A DNA stretch of 64,000 nt. It comes from Gimesia chilikensis (GTDB lineage Bacteria > Planctomycetota > Planctomycetia > Planctomycetales > Planctomycetaceae). Below are positions 62,792 to 64,000 of the stretch, in pieces; positions within the stretch are counted from its first letter, which is position 1, and each line of letters starts with the position of its first letter. The stretch covers positions 62,001 to 126,000 of the forward strand of contig NZ_VTSR01000017.1 of the NCBI RefSeq assembly GCF_008329715.1, read 5' to 3'. A model generated the notes under the pieces. The model saw only the letters and a list, made by a program, of their open reading frames with translations, was not told the DNA's origin and did no database searches. The position numbers and the translations under genes were made by a program.

Positions 62792-63643
62792 TCAGGCACT
62801 CTTCCGCAAAGAGCAAGGTTTAGAATTCGTTTTCGGCGAAGCAGCGTCAGACTGCGTCGAATTACCAGTCGCCAGATTTCGGCGGAGCCTTCGTTTGCAG
62901 TGTTGATTGTAAAGGATGCGGAAATAGCGTCCGTAGTGCAGGTCGAGTACGCCGGTAGTACTGACGAAGGCCAGAACCGAACCGATGGTAACCTTGGGGT
63001 AAACGCAGGCAAACCGCTTTTCATAGCGCGGTCGAAAGCGGCTTTTAAAATGTCGCAGACCGGTAAAATCAAAAATGCTGGTCAGATAATTTTCTGCAAA
63101 TCGCAAGCCGTGCCTCACCAGCGCACAGTCCCCGGGCAGGCGGTGACAGCGTCCCAGGTTGATCAATGCATTTTTAAACGTCGATCCCTCTTTGACACGT
63201 TTTTTATCACGGGCCACCTGCATCGATTTTTCCCTGGCAGATTCCCAGAAGAAACCCGCGATCTCGTCGAGTGAATAATCTTCAGCTTTCCGCATGAAGA
63301 CACAATCGACTTCGCCCGTGCTGGTCTGCAGCATCGGCATGACGATATTCACGCCCTCGTACTGGTAGACTTTTTTCCCAATCACCCGGCGGTTGACTTC
63401 CGGATGCCGTCGCAGGCTTTCAGCCACGGCACGGACCAGAACATGCGCGGGAGTGAGCATGGTGCGGTTACGGCTGCGCTGCTCTTCCAGAAAGGATTCC
63501 AGCTCTTCGGTATCGACCGTGGTTCCCCAGACGAGCATCGGACCGCAGCGGAGCGATGTACTCGCGAGATAGGTGGTATTGATCCAGCCAATCTCGGAGA
63601 GTGGCACCGGTTTACTCTTTGTCGCCCAATACATATCAGACAA
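62792..63643 (-). CDS. 2-oxoacid dehydrogenase E2/CAT-fold acyltransferase-like protein
   Basis: A 283-residue protein. The block MLTPAHVLVRAVAESLRRHPEVNRRV (about 62-87) matches the core helix of the E2/chloramphenicol-acetyltransferase fold, followed by YEGVNIVMPM. The usual catalytic HxxxDG near the C-terminus is not seen; the last 90 residues are basic and unlike the family, so the enzyme may be changed or the 3' end frameshifted. It is 14 nt after an acyl carrier protein gene, so it may transfer a carrier-bound acyl group. Position-based; function not proven. Confidence 0.6.
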   Translation of the reverse strand: MSDMYWATKSKPVPLSEIGWINTTYLASTSLRCGPMLVWGTTVDTEELESFLEEQRSRNRTMLTPAHVLVRAVAESLRRHPEVNRRVIGKKVYQYEGVNIVMPMLQTSTGEVDCVFMRKAEDYSLDEIAGFFWESAREKSMQVARDKKRVKEGSTFKNALINLGRCHRLPGDCALVRHGLRFAENYLTSIFDFTGLRHFKSRFRPRYEKRFACVYPKVTIGSVLAFVSTTGVLDLHYGRYFRILYNQHCKRRLRRNLATGNSTQSDAASPKTNSKPCSLRKSA

Positions 63644-63657
63644 CCTGTCTATGGGTT

Positions 63658-63912
63658 TCAGGCAGCCTTCTTCTGCTCTGCCTGTTGCTCAGCAATCAGT
63701 TGAGAAATCGTGGCAGGATTTTTAAATAAATCTGGTCTGATATCCTGAAAATCGAGTCGTACTTCAAAATCAGATTCGACGAAGACCAGCAGGTCCATCA
63801 TCGTCAGGGAATCCAGCAGACCGGAATCAATCAGTTCGGTGCTGTCAGTAATTGTCTGTCCGGTGACGGAGTTGAGAAATTCAACCAGTTGTTCCTGAAT
63901 CGATGCACTCAT
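63658..63912 (-). CDS. Acyl carrier protein
   Basis: An 84-residue carrier protein. The phosphopantetheine attachment site is in LLDSLTMMDLL (Ser at about residue 35). Helix I, helix II and the acidic surface of an ACP are clear (LVEFLNSVTGQ, LLVFVESDFEVRLDFQDI). It differs from the fatty-acid AcpP of the genome in having DSLTMMD rather than DSLDTVE, which suggests a specialised partner of the neighbouring enzymes. Confidence 0.85.
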   Translation of the reverse strand: MSASIQEQLVEFLNSVTGQTITDSTELIDSGLLDSLTMMDLLVFVESDFEVRLDFQDIRPDLFKNPATISQLIAEQQAEQKKAA

Positions 63913-63949
63913 TTGTCGTGTCCTTTGCAGTTGCAGACGAAAGTTAAGA

Positions 63950-64000
63950 TTACAGATCGCCGACTGCTGCGAGTTCTGACAGCTTGACCCGATCGACTTT
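63950..64000 (-). CDS. C-terminal end of an adenylate-forming enzyme (partial)
   Basis: Only the last 16 codons and the stop codon are inside the window (frame ends TAA at 63950-63952). They read KVDRVKLSEL..., which matches the C-terminal lysine segment of acyl-CoA-ligase/NRPS-type adenylation domains (usually GKIDR or GKVDR followed by a hydrophobic residue). It lies 37 nt before the acyl carrier protein and on the same strand, so it probably loads the carrier with an acyl or amino-acyl group. Confidence 0.5.
   Translation of the reverse strand, partial: KVDRVKLSELAAVGDL

Noticed and set aside
62618-63274. 218-codon plus-strand frame overlapping the E2-like gene
   Set aside because: The minus-strand frame has the E2/CAT helix block and fits the ACP operon; the plus frame has no domain pattern.

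Overview
The window (about 50% G+C) looks like a chromosomal segment of a planctomycete, most probably a Gimesia-like member of the Planctomycetaceae. Evidence: a PSCyt1/DUF1549/DUF1553 cytochrome-type protein paired with a DUF1501 Tat protein, a TIGR03009-type protein, large secreted proteins with low-complexity tails, a planctomycete-style type II secretion (T2S) locus, and very large genes next to ordinary housekeeping genes. The assignment is inferred from gene content; no rRNA or tRNA gene was found that could confirm it.

Layout. 1-7.4 kb: edge of a lipoprotein gene, ispG (isoprenoids), zwf (pentose phosphate), a VanZ-like protein translationally coupled to a class I/II aminotransferase, a hypothetical, an Ogt-type DNA repair methyltransferase and a zinc-ribbon membrane protein. 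7.8-12.7 kb: a cysteine-rich envelope island: a tandem YHS-like protein, a convergent thioredoxin-YHS fusion, then a three-gene bufferin-type RiPP operon (His/Cys-rich precursor with Tat-lipoprotein leader, DUF692/MNIO enzyme, DUF2063 partner) with a strong hairpin-T terminator between precursor and enzyme genes and a CRP/FNR-like palindrome upstream. 13-19.5 kb: a peptidoglycan amidase, a degenerate esterase, a small secreted Tyr-rich protein, recO, a BamD-like TPR lipoprotein, LptE and a PASTA-tailed TIGR03009-type protein, all fitting a diderm, peptidoglycan-containing envelope. 19.6-28.7 kb: smpB, a membrane protein, the PSCyt1/DUF1553 + DUF1501 pair, a SASA-type esterase and a U32 peptidase/TrhP-like protein.

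28.7-49.4 kb: a T2S locus on the minus strand. In transcription order: a large secretin-N-domain protein, gspE, gspF, the pseudopilin genes gspG-H-I-J, gspK, a PilM/PilN (GspL)-like protein, a PilO (GspM)-like protein with Ig-like tail, then after a 374-nt gap the giant secretin gspD, a lipoprotein and a BON-domain protein. The divergent neighbour encodes an EF-hand secreted protein. 50.9-62.6 kb: a secreted hypothetical, a 1,117-residue membrane protein with a spermidine-synthase-like domain, an M28 peptidase with two PDZ domains, a neutral-ceramidase-like protein, an orphan DNA methyltransferase, a SRPBCC protein and a small secreted protein. 62.8-64 kb: the end of an adenylate-forming-enzyme gene, an acyl carrier protein and an E2/CAT-like acyltransferase, suggesting the edge of a carrier-protein-based biosynthetic locus.

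The most interesting systems are the bufferin-like operon with its precursor/enzyme attenuator and neighbouring YHS proteins, and the unusually built T2S locus.
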